From Pedobacter ghigonis (GTDB taxonomy: Bacteria; Bacteroidota; Bacteroidia; Sphingobacteriales; Sphingobacteriaceae), in assembly GCF_903166585.1 (NCBI RefSeq), contig NZ_CAESCM010000026.1, forward strand, positions 1 through 37,925: DNA of 37,925 nt, read 5' to 3'. The notes below the pieces were generated by a model that did not search any database, had not been told where the DNA came from, and saw only the letters and a list, made by a program, of their open reading frames with translations. The translations under genes were made by a program, and so were the position numbers. Position 1 is the first letter of the stretch; every line of letters starts with the position of its first letter. Positions 26,005-33,327 of this stretch are shown here, piece by piece.

Positions 26005-26688
26005 ATGATACAACTTACCAATATCGAAAAGTATTACGCCAACAAAGGCGTTAAAAATTATGTGTTACGTTTGGTAACCACAACCATTAATCAGGGCGAA
26101 TTTGTTTCCATTATGGGGCCTTCCGGTGCCGGGAAATCTACTTTGCTCAACATCATCGGCATGTTAGAAGAACCAACTTATGGTACCTATAACTTTTTTG
26201 GCGAAGATGTAACCAGTTTAAACGAGCGTAAACGCATCGAACTTTATCGTAACCACATCGGCTTTGTATTTCAGGCATACCACCTAATCGATGAAATGAC
26301 GGTTTACGAAAACATTGAAGCGCCACTTTTATATAAGAAAGTAGGAAGTTCCGAGCGCGCCAGCAGGATAGCCGATTTGCTCGACCGTTTTAATATTGTG
26401 GCTAAAAAGGATTTATTTCCCAATCAGTTGTCAGGTGGTCAGCAGCAACTGGTAGGCATTGCACGCGCATTGGCTGCACAGCCGTCGATTATTTTGGCCG
26501 ATGAGCCTACTGGGAATTTGCAGTCGGCACAGGCTGAAGAAATCATGAGCTTGTTTAAAAAACTCAACGAAGAAGAGGGGATCACCATTATTCAGGTAAC
26601 ACACTCAGAAAAGAACGCGCAATACGGAAACCGGATATTGCACATTGCCGATGGTGTGGTAAAAGAAGATGTGGCGGTATTAAGTTAG
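26005..26688 (+). CDS. MacB/LolD-type ABC transporter ATPase with variant D-loop (second of two)
   Basis: 227 residues. Walker A GPSGAGKST (38-46), Gln90, LSGGQ (142-146), Walker B IILADE (162-167) and His200 are intact. Two positions depart from the first ATPase: the usual Arg three residues after LSGGQ is Leu149 (QQQLV for QQQRV), and the D-loop is GNLQS (170-174) instead of GNLDS. The D-loop Asp normally bridges the two ATP sites, so this protein may hydrolyse slowly or work best in a heterodimer with the first ATPase. Similar D-loop changes appear in other Bacteroidota homologs as far as I recall. It ends the export cluster. Confidence 0.92.
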   Translation: MIQLTNIEKYYANKGVKNYVLRLVTTTINQGEFVSIMGPSGAGKSTLLNIIGMLEEPTYGTYNFFGEDVTSLNERKRIELYRNHIGFVFQAYHLIDEMTVYENIEAPLLYKKVGSSERASRIADLLDRFNIVAKKDLFPNQLSGGQQQLVGIARALAAQPSIILADEPTGNLQSAQAEEIMSLFKKLNEEEGITIIQVTHSEKNAQYGNRILHIADGVVKEDVAVLS

Positions 26689-26785
26689 ATCCATTTCATT
26701 ATTTAAATAAATGACTGAGGATAAGTGCAGATTTGGAATGGTAACAATTTCTATCTGTGTTTATCATTTTTATCTGTGGTTAAAT

Positions 26786-26793
26786 TAACTTTG
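26786..26793 (+). promoter_or_regulatory. Bacteroidota -7 promoter element
   Basis: TAACTTTG matches TAnnTTTG. No clear TTTG box was found about 20 bp upstream. Transcription would start at about 26798-26800, so the transcript may be leaderless or nearly so. Confidence 0.4.
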
Positions 26794-26797
26794 CTCC

Positions 26798-27595
26798 ATG
26801 CAAAAAACATTTACCGACCAGATGGGGCGGGAAATTACCTTTAATTTTCCGCCGAAACGGATTGTTTCTGTTGTTCCTTCTCAAACCGAACTGCTATTCG
26901 ATCTCGGCCTGGATACCGAAATTATCGGTTTAACTAAATTTTGCATTCATCCGATAGAGAAATTTGCCACACGCACTAAGGTTGGCGGAACCAAAAAGCT
27001 GAATATCGATCTGATTAAAGATTTAAAGCCCGATTTAATCATTGGCAATAAAGAAGAAAATACGCAGAGCGATATCGAAGAGCTTGAAAGTTATTTTCCG
27101 GTGTGGATGAGCGATATTTTTACCCTCGATGATGCCATGAAAACCATTGGCCAGATCGGTGAACTGGTAGACCGCGAGCCTGAAGCCGGTTATTTAAACC
27201 ATTTAATTTCTGCCGGATTCAGCGATTTGAGAACACTGGCTGCACAGCATCATATTGATAAAAAAGTAGCTTATTTGATCTGGCGGAAGCCCTACATGGC
27301 AGCAGGCAAAAATACTTTTATTAACGATATGCTGTTAACCAACGGTATGACAAACGTAATCAACCTTGAACGCTACCCGGAACTAACACTAGAGGAACTG
27401 AAAACTTCAAATTGCGAACTGATTCTGCTTTCTTCAGAGCCTTATCCTTTTGCCGAAAAACATATCGAAGAAATACAGGCTGCGGTACCGAATGCCAGAA
27501 TTATGCTGGTAGACGGCGAAATGTTTAGCTGGTATGGCAGCAGGCTGGTTAAAGCGGTGCAATACTTTTTTGAGTTTCAAAAGGAATTATATTAA
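26798..27595 (+). CDS. BtuF/FecB-like helical-backbone metal-receptor protein without signal peptide
   Basis: 265 residues matching the periplasmic binding protein fold of the BtuF (cobalamin) and siderophore type. It begins with FTDQMGREITFNFPPKRIVS, which aligns with the first strand of the mature family. This is followed by PSQTELLFDLG (28-38), a central segment with KPDLIIGNKEEN (57-68) and a C-terminal lobe ending near LVKAVQYFF. The start is fixed by this alignment. No signal peptide or lipobox exists, so it is predicted to stay in the cytoplasm, and no permease for cobalamin or siderophores is adjacent. Such orphans are often annotated cobalamin-binding; the ligand is not shown by the sequence. 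Confidence 0.8.
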   Translation: MQKTFTDQMGREITFNFPPKRIVSVVPSQTELLFDLGLDTEIIGLTKFCIHPIEKFATRTKVGGTKKLNIDLIKDLKPDLIIGNKEENTQSDIEELESYFPVWMSDIFTLDDAMKTIGQIGELVDREPEAGYLNHLISAGFSDLRTLAAQHHIDKKVAYLIWRKPYMAAGKNTFINDMLLTNGMTNVINLERYPELTLEELKTSNCELILLSSEPYPFAEKHIEEIQAAVPNARIMLVDGEMFSWYGSRLVKAVQYFFEFQKELY

Positions 27596-27737
27596 GGCTC
27601 CTGCTTTAATTTTCTTAAATTGTAGCATATTTAAATATTACATCTTAACTATCATGAAACCACTATGATTTTTCAAACCACACAGTGGGATGAATAAATC
27701 TGGTAGCTTCATCACAATTGAAAATAAATTTATACAG

Positions 27738-28040
27738 ATGAAAAAAATCTTAATCCTATCCCTGTTTGTTGCAGCACTTTCGGGCTGTACAACAATGAAT
27801 AATGGCAAAAGTGCTGGTACTATAACTGTAAGTGGTAAAATAGAAAAATTGGGCATGTCAACCTTCCAGTACGGTACCCATTTACTAAAAGCTGAAAATA
27901 AAACCTATGCATTAAAAAGTGCCAGTATTAACTTCGATAATTACCTGAATAAAGATGTTACTGTAAAAGGGAAAAAAGTAGCTGGTTATCCGGTTGATGG
28001 TGGCCCAGAGCTGATCGATGTAACCCTCATTAAATTCTAG
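27738..28040 (+). CDS. Small putative lipoprotein
   Basis: 100 residues from the start at 27738. The in-frame ATG at 27690 would push the signal peptide inside the protein. The signal is MKKILILSLFVAALSGC, with lipobox LSGC and Cys17 as the lipidated residue. The mature 83 residues are beta-rich, with GKIEKLG (35-41), a YGTH motif near 46-49 and a VTVKGKK-GYPVDGGPELIDV segment, suggesting a small OB-like barrel. I do not recognise a named family. There is no clear operon partner. Confidence 0.75.
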   Translation: MKKILILSLFVAALSGCTTMNNGKSAGTITVSGKIEKLGMSTFQYGTHLLKAENKTYALKSASINFDNYLNKDVTVKGKKVAGYPVDGGPELIDVTLIKF

Positions 28041-28265
28041 GTTACAGCATAAGGGAGGTTCCCTTGTTTAAGTCCTTAAAACCTGAATTTGATGGTTGAC
28101 CTGATTGCCATGATAAAAAAAGTGAAAATATTTTTTTAGCCGATTATGCATCGGAAGTAATTAATGAGGTTGCTATCTCTCAGCAGCACAGTGTTTTCAT
28201 TTTTTGGCTGAAGTTAAGTGCGAGAAAACTGTGATTAATTTATGTTTTCTGACGGCGTAATAAAG

Positions 28266-28295
28266 TTTGATTATTCAATCTAATTTCTATCTTTG
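28266..28295 (+). promoter_or_regulatory. Promoter of first tRNA-Leu
   Basis: TTTG at 28266-28269, an 18-bp spacer, then TATCTTTG at 28288-28295, a perfect match to the Bacteroidota primary sigma promoter. The expected transcript start is about 15-18 bp before the tRNA. Confidence 0.8.
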
Positions 28296-28317
28296 CACGC
28301 ATTAAACATCCTGAGAT

Positions 28318-28399
28318 GCGGAAGTGGCGTAATTGGTAGCCGCACCAGACTTAGGATCTGGCGCTTCACGGCGTGGGGGTTCGAGTCCCTTCTTCCGCA
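28318..28399 (+). tRNA. tRNA-Leu (anticodon UAG), copy 1
   Basis: Class II tRNA of 82 nt. The acceptor arms are GCGGAAG and CTTCCGC with discriminator A. The anticodon stem is CCAGA/TCTGG around loop CTTAGGA (anticodon TAG), the variable arm contains CGCTTCACGGCG, and the T-loop is TTCGAGT. The 3' CCA is not encoded (CAA follows). It decodes CUA and other CUN leucine codons. Confidence 0.95.
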
Positions 28400-28410
28400 C
28401 AACAATTTAA

Positions 28411-28443
28411 AAACCGTTCTGATAATCCAGAACGGTTTTTTTT
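28411..28443 (+). terminator. Terminator after first tRNA-Leu
   Basis: CCGTTCTG (28414-28421) pairs with CAGAACGG (28428-28435), extended by AAA/TTT, and is followed by a run of eight T. Confidence 0.9.
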
Positions 28444-28824
28444 ATGGTCAATAGCATGGTGTCTCCGCTAATGAAACAGTTGTTAAAAAAAGAGTCATCT
28501 GATAGGATTGTCTAAGTTTTCTAAGGATTATGGGCTATTGAATTTACAATTTGTTTTCCCTGTAAGGATTGGATATGTATTTATCATTTGAATTGAATTG
28601 TCTGGTGCTGGGATGAAACTATTATTTGCCTATTTTTACGATAGACTTTGGTTTTATTCTTTTTCCAGGTTCGCTTATATTTTAACACGAAATCTCAAGT
28701 AAGGGCTTCCTGGTTAACCGATTCACTATCCGTGCTATTTCTTCAAATCTTCTGTGGATTTTTTTTATGGTTTATACCCAGGTCTATCAGCTGTTGTCTC
28801 CGCTAATGAAATAGCTGTGAAAGG

Positions 28825-28910
28825 CTGGTCGGTGAGGACACCGACCAGTAGGTATAACCGTTCTGATAGCCAAGTGACATTTTTCTATCGGTTGGTGTCC
28901 TCACCAACCG
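28825..28910. repeat. BIME-like pair of palindromes
   Basis: The first hairpin, at 28825-28848, has stem CTGGTCGGTG/CACCGACCAG and loop AGGA. The second, at 28889-28910, has stem CGGTTGGTG/CACCAACCG and loop TCCT. The second is an inverted, slightly diverged copy of the first, and the two tetraloops are complementary. About 40 bp lies between them. Confidence 0.75.
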
Positions 28911-29054
28911 AAATAGACGCTAAAAAACCGGTGCAGATACCACCAATTAGATAGAAAATGTATTAAGAGCCCTTATTGTGAAAAATTTTCTCCTTAAAAA
29001 TTAGTGAGTTAGCACTTTTTTGAAAGAATAATCTATAAAATGTTGCCGATGCCT

Positions 29055-29084
29055 TTTGATTATTCAATCTTGTTTCTATCTTTG
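29055..29084 (+). promoter_or_regulatory. Promoter of second tRNA-Leu
   Basis: TTTG at 29055-29058, an 18-bp spacer and TATCTTTG at 29077-29084. The spacer begins with the same ATTATTCAATCT as in copy 1. Confidence 0.8.
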
Positions 29085-29106
29085 CAGTCCTTACAACATC
29101 CTAACT

Positions 29107-29188
29107 GCGGAAGTGGCGTAATTGGTAGCCGCACCAGACTTAGGATCTGGCGCTTCACGGCGTGGGGGTTCGAGTCCCTTCTTCCGCA
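29107..29188 (+). tRNA. tRNA-Leu (anticodon UAG), copy 2
   Basis: Identical in sequence over all 82 nt to the gene at 28318-28399, 789 bp away. Promoter boxes and the ACATCCT leader fragment are also shared, so the duplication covered the promoter. Confidence 0.95.
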
Positions 29189-29200
29189 CAACAAGATAAA

Positions 29201-29239
29201 GGCCGTTTCGATTTAACATCGGAACGGTTTTGTTTTTTA
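29201..29239 (+). terminator. Terminator after second tRNA-Leu
   Basis: CCGTTTCGAT (29203-29212) pairs with ATCGGAACGG (29218-29227, one G-T pair), followed by TTTTGTTTTTT. It is unlike the copy 1 terminator in detail, so the 3' flanks have diverged. Confidence 0.85.
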
Positions 29240-29353
29240 AAACATTGATTAATAAAAATTGATGTGCTGTTTAATCTGGAGTAGTATATGTTATTTATCT
29301 TAAATCTCATATTGCTAAACTAGGCGCTAATTGCATATCTCAATCGCTAAAAA

Positions 29354-30703
29354 ATGAATATTACACAGGAAAAAACCGGCAACTTAAATGCTGTTGTAAA
29401 AATCAAAATCGCACCAGCTGATTATTCTGGCAAAGTAGAAAAAGCCATTAAAGATCAAGCTAAAAAAGCACAATTACCTGGTTTCCGTAAAGGGATGGTT
29501 CCTGCTGCTCACATTAAAAAAATGTACGGTAAAAGCATTTTGGTAGAAGAGGTTAACAATTTGTTAAACGATACTTTATCGAACTACATCGCTGAGCAGA
29601 AATTAGAAATTTTAGGTCAGCCATTACCACAAATGGATGATGAGCGCGAATTTAAATGGGATAACACCGACGAATTCGAATTTGATTACGAATTAGGTTT
29701 AGCACCTGCTTTTGATGTAAACGTTTCATCTAAAGATAAATACACCGAATATGTGGTTAAAGCTGATAAAGAAACTTTAGAAAGCCGTATCAAAAATATC
29801 CGTCGTAGCTATGGTAAAATGACTAACCCTGAAGTATCTGCTGAAGGTGACGTACTTTACGCTGAATTAACCCAGTTAGGTGCCGATGGTGCTGTATTCG
29901 AGGGCGGTATTTCAAGCACTGCAACACTTCGTTTAGACCTGATTAAAGACAAGAAAATCCTTAAATCATTAGTAGGTTTAAAGAAAGAAGATGAAGTTAC
30001 TGTAGATTTAGTAAAAGCATTCGACGATGCTGCAGTTGTAGCTAAAGCTTTAAACATTTCTGAAGAAGATGCAGCTGATTTAAAATCTAGCTTCAAACTT
30101 TCAGTTAAAAACGTAAACCGTTTAGAAGAATCAGATTTAAACCAGGAGTTTTTCGATAAATTATTCGGTGAAGGTACTGTAACTGACGAAGCTGGTTTCA
30201 GAACTAAAATTACTGAAGAAGTAGAAAGCATGTTTAAACAAGATGCTGAGCGTAAATTATCAAACGATATTTACGAAGATCTTTTAAAGAAACACACTTT
30301 CGAATTGCCTGATGAGTTTTTACGTCGTTGGTTAAAAGCAACAAACGAGAAATTAACTGACGAAGAATTAGCTGAAGGTTATGATGATTTCGCTAAAAAC
30401 CTGAAATGGACTTTAATCGAAAACAAAATCATTAAAGATAACAGCATCGAAATTAAATACGAAGATGTTGTACAGGCTGCTAAAGCTAAATTAGATGCGC
30501 AGTTCAGAATGTATAGCCCAAGCCCGCTTCCTGAAGATCAATTAGCACAATATGCTGTTCAGTTCTTACAGGAAAAAGAAAATGCAAACCGTGTTTTCGA
30601 AGAGGTTAAAGCTTTAAAAACTTTCGAACAAATTAAAACCATCGTTACTTTAGAGCAAAAAGACATCGATTACGATAAGTTTATTGCGCTTGATAAAGCA
30701 TAG
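29354..30703 (+). CDS. tig: Trigger factor, ribosome-associated chaperone
   Basis: 449 residues, typical length. The N-terminal ribosome-binding domain (1-115) carries the GFRKGMVP loop at 43-50, the family's ribosome contact. The middle domain (about 150-235) corresponds to the FKBP-like peptidyl-prolyl isomerase but is divergent, as is usual in Bacteroidota. The helical C-terminal domain (about 250-430) forms the substrate cradle. It folds nascent chains at the exit tunnel and is classically followed by clpP and clpX, as here after one inserted gene. It uses noticeably more TTA/GAA/AAA-type codons than the permease genes, fitting high expression. Confidence 0.95.
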   Translation: MNITQEKTGNLNAVVKIKIAPADYSGKVEKAIKDQAKKAQLPGFRKGMVPAAHIKKMYGKSILVEEVNNLLNDTLSNYIAEQKLEILGQPLPQMDDEREFKWDNTDEFEFDYELGLAPAFDVNVSSKDKYTEYVVKADKETLESRIKNIRRSYGKMTNPEVSAEGDVLYAELTQLGADGAVFEGGISSTATLRLDLIKDKKILKSLVGLKKEDEVTVDLVKAFDDAAVVAKALNISEEDAADLKSSFKLSVKNVNRLEESDLNQEFFDKLFGEGTVTDEAGFRTKITEEVESMFKQDAERKLSNDIYEDLLKKHTFELPDEFLRRWLKATNEKLTDEELAEGYDDFAKNLKWTLIENKIIKDNSIEIKYEDVVQAAKAKLDAQFRMYSPSPLPEDQLAQYAVQFLQEKENANRVFEEVKALKTFEQIKTIVTLEQKDIDYDKFIALDKA

Positions 30704-30704
30704 A

Positions 30705-30732
30705 GCGCTTAGCATAGGGCATGGTGTACAGG
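30705..30732. repeat. Heptamer run after tig (reverse orientation)
   Basis: Four 7-nt units: GCGCTTA, GCATAGG, GCATGGT, GTACAGG. Read on the other strand they resemble the CGCTATG-type units at 31265 and 33291. Confidence 0.5.
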
Positions 30733-30791
30733 GAACTACCTGATGCATTTTGTCTGATTGTAGACGCAAATAAAAAATCTTATTTTGCTGA

Positions 30792-31148
30792 ATGGCAAAA
30801 TTTAGATTTCAAGACCTGTTAATTTGGCAAAGAGCTGTTTTTACAGGTAATAGATTATTAGATATTTCTGAAAAATTAGAAGAAATAAAAAAGTTTAGAT
30901 TCGCAGAGCAGCTTCGAGGAGCTGCTCTTAGCGTATCTAATAATATTGCAGAAGGTTCGGGTTCTAATTCAATACCTGATTTTAAAAGATTTTTAAATTT
31001 TGCCCACCGATCTGTATTTGAAAATGCCAATATTCTACTGGTATTGAATTTAAGGATGTTGGTTTCTGACAAGGATTTGGCTGAGTTATTAGAAGATTTA
31101 GATATTTTAGCCAGGATGATTTCTAATTTTTCGAAAAGTTTGAAATAG
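30792..31148 (+). CDS. Four-helix-bundle protein (S23/IVS-encoded family)
   Basis: 118 residues, nearly all helical. It begins MAKFRFQDLLIWQRAV, the typical F-DL-W-A start of the family first seen in 23S rRNA intervening sequences. The central LRGAALSVSNNIAEGSG (41-57) is the family hallmark, and helices 3 and 4 include DFKRFLNFAHRSVFE. The function is unknown; members form pentameric bundles. It lies between tig and clpP, which normally adjoin, and GCGCT-type heptamer runs flank it on both sides in opposite orientation, so it looks like a later insertion. Confidence 0.85.
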   Translation: MAKFRFQDLLIWQRAVFTGNRLLDISEKLEEIKKFRFAEQLRGAALSVSNNIAEGSGSNSIPDFKRFLNFAHRSVFENANILLVLNLRMLVSDKDLAELLEDLDILARMISNFSKSLK

Positions 31149-31264
31149 AGCGTGCTATATTGTCAGTGATTTTCATGTGGTATACTCTTTGTCTAAACAA
31201 GATATAATTGAAATATTATTTATATTTTGGTTTATATTATTCACGAAACGATGGGGAACAAGAG

Positions 31265-31292
31265 CGCTCAGCGCTATGCCCTCTGCTAAAAA
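31265..31292. repeat. Heptamer run before clpP
   Basis: Four 7-nt units: CGCTCAG, CGCTATG, CCCTCTG, CTAAAAA. It ends 9 bp before the clpP start. Confidence 0.6.
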
Positions 31293-31301
31293 ACTCAAAT
31301 A

Positions 31302-32009
31302 ATGAACATAGACTCACAAGAATTCAGGAAATTTGCCGTTAAACATCAGGGAATTGGCGGTTTACACGTAGATAAATTTATTGCACAGGCTAATCTGAAC
31401 CCTCAGAATATGACGCCATATATTATTGAAGAACGTCAGTTAAACGTTGCTCAAATGGATGTATTTTCGAGGTTAATGATGGACCGTATTATCTTTTTAG
31501 GTGATGCGATTTATGATCAGAATGCAAACATCATCCAGGCGCAATTGTTATTCTTGCAATCGGCTGATGCAGAACGTGATATTCAGATTTATATTAACTC
31601 TCCGGGCGGTTCGGTATATGCTGGTTTAGGTATTTACGATACCATGCAGTACATTCAGCCGGATGTAGCTACAATTTGTACCGGTATGGCAGCATCAATG
31701 GGCGCTGTTTTATTGGTAGCAGGTGCTAAAGGTAAACGGGCTGCTTTACCACACTCAAGAGTAATGATTCACCAGCCATCAGGAGGTGCACAAGGTGTGG
31801 CATCTGATATGGAGATCAACTTAAGGGAAATGTTGAAATTGAAAAAAGAATTATACGATATAATTTCAGAGCACTCTGGACAGTCTTATGACTGGGTAGA
31901 GAAAGCTTCAGACCGCGATTACTGGATGACTGCCGATGAGGCAAAAGGGTTTGGTATGGTTGATGAAGTTTTATCGAGAAACGCAAATAAAAATGGCGAA
32001 ACAAAATAA
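31302..32009 (+). CDS. clpP: ATP-dependent Clp protease proteolytic subunit
   Basis: 235 residues. The serine-protease triad is visible: Ser132 in GMAASMG, His157 in MIHQPSGG, and Asp206 in SDRDYW, 49 residues after the His as in other ClpP. INSPGGSVYAG (98-108) is the oxyanion strand region. The N-terminal extension of about 40 residues before TPYIIEERQ is longer than in E. coli and may be a processed propeptide. The product forms tetradecamers that degrade proteins delivered by ClpX, encoded next. Its stop overlaps the clpX start by 17 bp. Confidence 0.96.
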   Translation: MNIDSQEFRKFAVKHQGIGGLHVDKFIAQANLNPQNMTPYIIEERQLNVAQMDVFSRLMMDRIIFLGDAIYDQNANIIQAQLLFLQSADAERDIQIYINSPGGSVYAGLGIYDTMQYIQPDVATICTGMAASMGAVLLVAGAKGKRAALPHSRVMIHQPSGGAQGVASDMEINLREMLKLKKELYDIISEHSGQSYDWVEKASDRDYWMTADEAKGFGMVDEVLSRNANKNGETK

Positions 32010-33231
32010 AGAATCCCGCTGCTCATTCTGCCATTCTGGCAAGCATGAAACTTTAATGTTAATTGAAGGTATGGATGCGTTTATCTGTGATAAATGCGTT
32101 ACCCAGGCCAATCAGTTGCTTGCGCAGGAGCTAGGAACCAAAGGGACGAAAAATATTCAGGAGGCGATAAATTTATTAAAGCCTCTTGAAATTAAACAAC
32201 ACCTTGATCAGTATGTAATTGGTCAGGATGATGCGAAAAAAGTATTAGCTGTTGCAGTTTATAACCACTATAAACGTTTAAACCAAAAGGTTGATAAAGA
32301 CGAAATTGAGATCGAGAAATCGAATATCATGTTGGTGGGAGAAACAGGAACAGGTAAAACCTTATTAGCTAAAACTATCGCTAAAATCTTGCATGTGCCT
32401 TTCTGTATCTGCGATGCAACGGTTTTAACTGAGGCCGGTTATGTAGGAGAGGACGTAGAGAGTATTTTAACCCGTTTGCTTCAAGCTGCAGATTATGATG
32501 TAACTGCTGCCGAGCGCGGTATTGTGTATATTGATGAGGTAGATAAGGTGGCCCGTAAAAGCGATAATCCATCTATTACACGCGATGTATCGGGTGAAGG
32601 TGTGCAACAGGCTTTATTGAAGATTTTAGAAGGTACTGTGGTAAACGTTCCACCTCAGGGAGGGCGTAAGCACCCTGATCAGAAAATGATCCCGGTAAAC
32701 ACCAATAATATCCTCTTTATTTGCGGTGGTGCATTTGATGGCATTGAACGTAAAATCGCCAACCGTTTAAGAACACAGGCTGTAGGTTACAAAGTAAAGA
32801 AAGATGAAACAGTTTTAGATCTTAAAAATCTTTATAAGTATATTACACCTCAGGATTTGAAATCTTTTGGATTAATTCCAGAGTTGATTGGCCGTATTCC
32901 GGTGCTTTCGCACTTAAATCCATTAGACAAAGAGTCGCTGAGAAATATCTTAACGGCACCTAAAAATTCATTAATTAAGCAATATGTTAAGCTTTTTGCT
33001 TACGAAGATGTTAAATTAGTGTTTGATGATGAGGTTTTAGATTTTATTGTGGATAAAGCAATGGAATATAAATTGGGTGCACGTGGTTTAAGATCAATAT
33101 GCGAAGCGATTATGCTTGATGCCATGTTTGATACACCTACCCAGACGGATGTCAAGGAATTGCATATCAATCTCGATTACGCGATAGAAAAATTTGAAAA
33201 GGCTGACTTTAAAAAGTTGCAGGCCGCTTAA
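31993..33231 (+). CDS. clpX: ATP-dependent Clp protease ATPase subunit
   Basis: 412 residues from the ATG at 31993. A longer frame from 31936 only reads through clpP in another frame, and the chosen start puts the zinc finger at the N-terminus. Zinc ligands are Cys10, Cys13, Cys32 and Cys35. The AAA+ core has Walker A GETGTGKT (116-123), pore loop GYVG (149-152), Walker B IVYIDE (177-182), the RKH loop (225-227) and sensor 2 within GARGLR. It unfolds tagged substrates and threads them into ClpP. The 17-bp overlap with clpP in another frame implies translational coupling. Confidence 0.96.
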   Translation: MAKQNKESRCSFCHSGKHETLMLIEGMDAFICDKCVTQANQLLAQELGTKGTKNIQEAINLLKPLEIKQHLDQYVIGQDDAKKVLAVAVYNHYKRLNQKVDKDEIEIEKSNIMLVGETGTGKTLLAKTIAKILHVPFCICDATVLTEAGYVGEDVESILTRLLQAADYDVTAAERGIVYIDEVDKVARKSDNPSITRDVSGEGVQQALLKILEGTVVNVPPQGGRKHPDQKMIPVNTNNILFICGGAFDGIERKIANRLRTQAVGYKVKKDETVLDLKNLYKYITPQDLKSFGLIPELIGRIPVLSHLNPLDKESLRNILTAPKNSLIKQYVKLFAYEDVKLVFDDEVLDFIVDKAMEYKLGARGLRSICEAIMLDAMFDTPTQTDVKELHINLDYAIEKFEKADFKKLQAA

Positions 33232-33239
33232 AAAAAATC

Positions 33240-33275
33240 AAATCCTTCCCGTAATTCGGGAGGGATTTTTTATAA
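33240..33275 (+). terminator. Terminator after clpX
   Basis: ATCCTTCCCG pairs with CGGGAGGGAT around TAATT (10 pairs, one G-T), followed by a T-run. It ends the tig-clpX block. Confidence 0.9.
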
Positions 33276-33290
33276 TACATCATTTTTTAA

Positions 33291-33325
33291 CGCTAAGCGC
33301 TATGCGCCATGCTCAATGCTAAAAG
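33291..33325. repeat. Heptamer run before the AMP nucleosidase
   Basis: Five 7-nt units: CGCTAAG, CGCTATG, CGCCATG, CTCAATG, CTAAAAG. The fourth contains an in-frame ATG (33316) that therefore is probably not the start of the gene. Confidence 0.65.
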
Positions 33326-33327
33326 AT

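Larger units (their letters stand above)
28400..29106. other. Gene-free stretch between the tRNA genes
   Basis: No protein gene is supported; a 66-codon frame at 28754-28954 runs through palindromes and is rejected. The stretch holds the first tRNA terminator, a diverged direct repeat (GTCTCCGCTAATGAAA at 28461-28476 and again at 28796-28811, each about 10-30 bp downstream of a T-rich TTTATGGT), the palindrome pair at 28825-28910 and the second tRNA promoter. Confidence 0.6.

Noticed and set aside
26005..26688. Second ATPase as a pseudogene
   Set aside because: The frame is full length and Walker A, Walker B, Q-loop and switch His are intact; only the D-loop and one signature-side residue are changed.
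27690..27737. Upstream start of the small lipoprotein
   Set aside because: It would bury the clear lipoprotein signal peptide that begins at 27738.
28051..28065. Terminator after the lipoprotein gene (AAGGGA/TCCCTT)
   Set aside because: The stem has only six pairs, a 3-nt loop and no proper T-tract.
28754..28954. 66-codon frame between the tRNA genes
   Set aside because: It runs through two palindromes and a repeat, has no domain-like features and no promoter; repeats keep the frame open.
33316..33327. Upstream start of the AMP nucleosidase
   Set aside because: This ATG is part of a heptamer unit (CTCAATG); the ATG at 33328 is the first one outside the repeat.
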